Of a stretch of DNA of 64,000 bases, positions 62,554 to 64,000 are shown in pieces. The DNA comes from Pseudothioclava nitratireducens. GTDB lineage: Bacteria; Pseudomonadota; Alphaproteobacteria; Rhodobacterales; Rhodobacteraceae. The notes under the pieces were generated by a model. That model did no database searches. It was not told the DNA's origin and worked only from the letters and a program-made list of their open reading frames with translations. The DNA lies in the NCBI RefSeq assembly GCF_029210495.1, contig NZ_JARGDK010000010.1:41226-105225 (forward strand), given 5' to 3'. The position numbers and the translations under genes are program-made. Position 1 is the stretch's first letter. Every line of letters begins with the position of its first letter.

Positions 62554-63443
62554 TGGTTTATTCTGAAGAACTGAAAGCACATCTGGCCGAGGGGAGTTCG
62601 ACGGTTGCGCGGGCGTGGGCGATTACACGGCGTGATGGTCTGGTCCTCGGTTTCACCGATCACGATTGTGCGCTCGAATTCGAAGGTATCCGCTTTGCGC
62701 CGGAAAGCGGGATGACGGCGAAAGCGCTGAGCCAAAGCACGGGGCTTGCGGTGGACAACACCGAGAGTTTTGGGGCGCTGAGTTCGGAGGCGATCAGTGA
62801 GGCTGATATCCTGGCAGGTCGATATGACGGGGCCGAGGTCCGCGCATGGATCGTCAACTGGTCGGATGTCGGACAACGCGCGCTTCGGTTTCGCGGGCAT
62901 TTCGGCGAAATAACCCGTGGCGCGGGTGCATTCACGGCTGAGTTGCGGGGTTTGACCGAGGCGCTCTCTGCGGAGAATGGGCGTATCTATCATCCCAGGT
63001 GCTCGGCGGTTCTGGGCGACGCGTCGTGTCGTTTCGATCCTCTAACTGCGGGCTATTTCTATGAAGGGCCCGCCGCTGCGGTCGAAGATGGCGTGCGCTT
63101 CGTCTTCGACGATATAGCGGCGTTCGATGCGCGATGGTTCGTCAAGGGACGCCTGCGCATCCTGAGTGGCGAAGCCAGTGGATTGGTTGGTGTGATCAAG
63201 AATGATCGCATTGGCAAGGCCGGAACGCGGGAGATTGAGCTTTGGCAACGGATTGGTGCGGAGGTGTCTCCGGGCGATCTGGTACGACTTGAAGCCGGGT
63301 GCGACCGGCGCGCGGAGACTTGTCGTTTGAAGTTCAGTAATTTCCTGAACTTTCGGGGTTTCCCGCATATCCCCGGCGAGGACTGGCTGATGTCCTATCC
63401 GGTGGCGAGCGGCAGCAACGATGGTGGGAGCCTGTTCCGATGA
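62553..63443 (+). CDS. GTA baseplate hub protein (g13, DUF2163)
   Basis: A 296-residue DUF2163 protein matching g13 of the GTA. It contains LGFTDHDCALEFEG near residue 32, the RVYHPRCSAVLGD-like GRIYHPRCSAVLGDASCRFD near residue 145, and a C-terminal cysteine-bearing phage domain with FSNFLNFRGFPHIPGED near residue 262, where cysteines (CRLKF, AGCDRRAETC) may hold an iron-sulfur or zinc site. Overlaps g14 by four bases. Confidence 0.92.
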   Translation: MVYSEELKAHLAEGSSTVARAWAITRRDGLVLGFTDHDCALEFEGIRFAPESGMTAKALSQSTGLAVDNTESFGALSSEAISEADILAGRYDGAEVRAWIVNWSDVGQRALRFRGHFGEITRGAGAFTAELRGLTEALSAENGRIYHPRCSAVLGDASCRFDPLTAGYFYEGPAAAVEDGVRFVFDDIAAFDARWFVKGRLRILSGEASGLVGVIKNDRIGKAGTREIELWQRIGAEVSPGDLVRLEAGCDRRAETCRLKFSNFLNFRGFPHIPGEDWLMSYPVASGSNDGGSLFR

Positions 63444-63892
63444 GCGCCGCCGACGCGGATAGGGCGGCTCGGATCGTTCGGCTTGCACGTGACTGGTTGG
63501 GCACGCCCTATCTTCATCAAGCGTCGGTGCGAGGTGCTGGCTGTGATTGTCTGGGCCTGATACGTGGCGTCTGGCGGGCGCTTTACGGATGTGAGCCGGA
63601 ACAGATAGCGCCCTATACTGCCGATTGGTCGGAGCCCTCCCGTCAGGAAGAGCTTTGGGCAGGGGCTCAGCGGCATCTGATCAAGGCTGCTCATCCGGAT
63701 CGACCGGGGCAGGTGTTGCTTTTTCGGATGCGCGACGGATCCGTTGCAAAGCATCTCGGAATTCAGGCGGAGACGGGCCTCAGCGCCAGTTTTATCCATG
63801 CCTATACAGGTCACGGAGTGGTCGAGAGCCCTCTCTCTCTTCCGTGGCAGCGTCGCATCGTGGCGCGTTTCGATTTTCCTGAAGGAGCCTGA
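63440..63892 (+). CDS. GTA NlpC/P60 cell-wall peptidase (g14)
   Basis: A 150-residue NlpC/P60 domain protein. The catalytic Cys is in VRGAGCDCLGLIRGVWRALYG near residue 34, and the catalytic His is in KHLGIQAETG near residue 110. It locally degrades peptidoglycan during GTA DNA entry. Three bases before the next gene's ATG, so g14 itself is complete. Confidence 0.92.
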   Translation: MSAADADRAARIVRLARDWLGTPYLHQASVRGAGCDCLGLIRGVWRALYGCEPEQIAPYTADWSEPSRQEELWAGAQRHLIKAAHPDRPGQVLLFRMRDGSVAKHLGIQAETGLSASFIHAYTGHGVVESPLSLPWQRRIVARFDFPEGA

Positions 63893-63895
63893 AGA

Positions 63896-63931
63896 ATGGC
63901 GACGATTTTGCTTTCGGCGGCGGGAGGGTAG
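63896..63931 (+). pseudogene. GTA host-specificity gene g15, cut after 11 codons
   Basis: The ATG at 63896 starts MATILLSAAGG and then reaches TAG at 63929. The first ten residues match the usual start of the large g15 host-specificity/tail-fibre protein of the GTA (about 1300 residues). From about 63926 the sequence no longer reads as g15 in any frame and carries repeated GGTGTA motifs. The most likely cause is insertion of a mobile element; the remainder of g15 would lie beyond the window. Confidence 0.7.
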
Positions 63932-64000
63932 CGTCCACGGACGTGGTGTAAATTCAGCGCCGTCTTCGGTGTAATCTCAGGTGGCCATCGAGGTGTATGG
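63926..64000. mobile_element. Probable end of an insertion sequence inside g15
   Basis: From about 63926 the coding pattern of g15 stops. GGTGTA recurs at 63945, 63968 and 63992 with 23- and 24-base spacing, and CCACG-GA-CGTGG (63935-63946) is a small palindrome. This resembles terminal and subterminal repeats of IS elements; the GGTGTAA pattern recalls IS256-family ends from memory. No transposase is visible because the window ends 75 bases in. Family assignment is tentative. Confidence 0.5.

Noticed and set aside
63935..63946. CCACG-GA-CGTGG as a terminator for g14
   Set aside because: The stem has a two-base loop, no T-run, and lies within sequence that appears foreign to the GTA cluster.

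Overview
The window reads as high-GC alphaproteobacterial chromosome, almost certainly Rhodobacterales/Paracoccaceae. The basis is a co-linear Rhodobacter-type gene transfer agent (GTA) head-and-tail cluster, an acid-tailed long ribosomal protein L9, a monomeric NADP isocitrate dehydrogenase, and a Hint-domain protein of a kind common in this group. An ectoine biosynthesis operon points to a marine or halotolerant life. I cannot name the genus. No stretch over 300 bases lacks a gene. The largest gaps are 19899-20164 (266 bp, icd upstream region, no clear element), 48387-48617 (acpP promoter), 53482-53696 (terminator and GTA promoter) and 11491-11691 (divergent ectoine promoters).

Layout. 1-5.5 kb: the tail of a solute-binding protein gene, then an operon of FAD oxidoreductase, DUF1365, cyclopropane-synthase-like methyltransferase and SDR, followed by a glutathione-peroxidase-like gene. 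This looks like membrane-lipid modification under photo-oxidative stress. 5.5-7.8 kb: DUF2177 divergent from DUF2256 and an Fe-S photolyase. 7.8-12.2 kb: ectABC-ask and its divergent MarR regulator. 12.4-17.6 kb: dppABCDF peptide ABC importer. 17.7-19.9 kb: icd. 20.2-23.9 kb: ECF sigma factor and anti-sigma factor divergent from a four-gene bufferin-type RiPP operon. 23.9-28.8 kb: ArsJ-like transporter, FAH-family hydrolase, aldose epimerase, aldehyde dehydrogenase. 28.9-33 kb: rpsF-rpsR-rplI, mscS, tig. 33.2-39.2 kb: Lrp regulator with arginase and ornithine cyclodeaminase, then gabT-gabD and an XRE-cupin regulator. 39.2-43.7 kb: tRNA-Leu, Hint protein, NAD(P)HX repair genes, glnB-glnA. 43.8-46.5 kb: an exported protein, a YceI protein and a cytochrome b561-YceI fusion. 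46.6-53.5 kb: fabD-fabG-acpP, thpR, a diguanylate cyclase, fabF, mltG. 53.7-64 kb: GTA genes g1 to g14 and the first codons of g15.

The most system-like locus is 20165-23861. A Cys-rich exported peptide, an MNIO (DUF692) enzyme, a DUF2063 partner and a DoxX protein face a SigF-NrsF pair. I find the same promoter pattern, GTAAC(G/A)-N16-CGAAG, in front of both transcription units, and an 11-bp hairpin between the peptide gene and its enzymes. This matches the recently described bufferin copper-binding RiPP family. A second regulatory observation is a near-identical 19-nt motif inside a GTGAAAC-N17-CGTT pattern in front of the lipid operon and in front of DUF2177 beside the photolyase. The third is that GTA gene g15 is cut off after 11 codons by sequence resembling the end of an insertion element.
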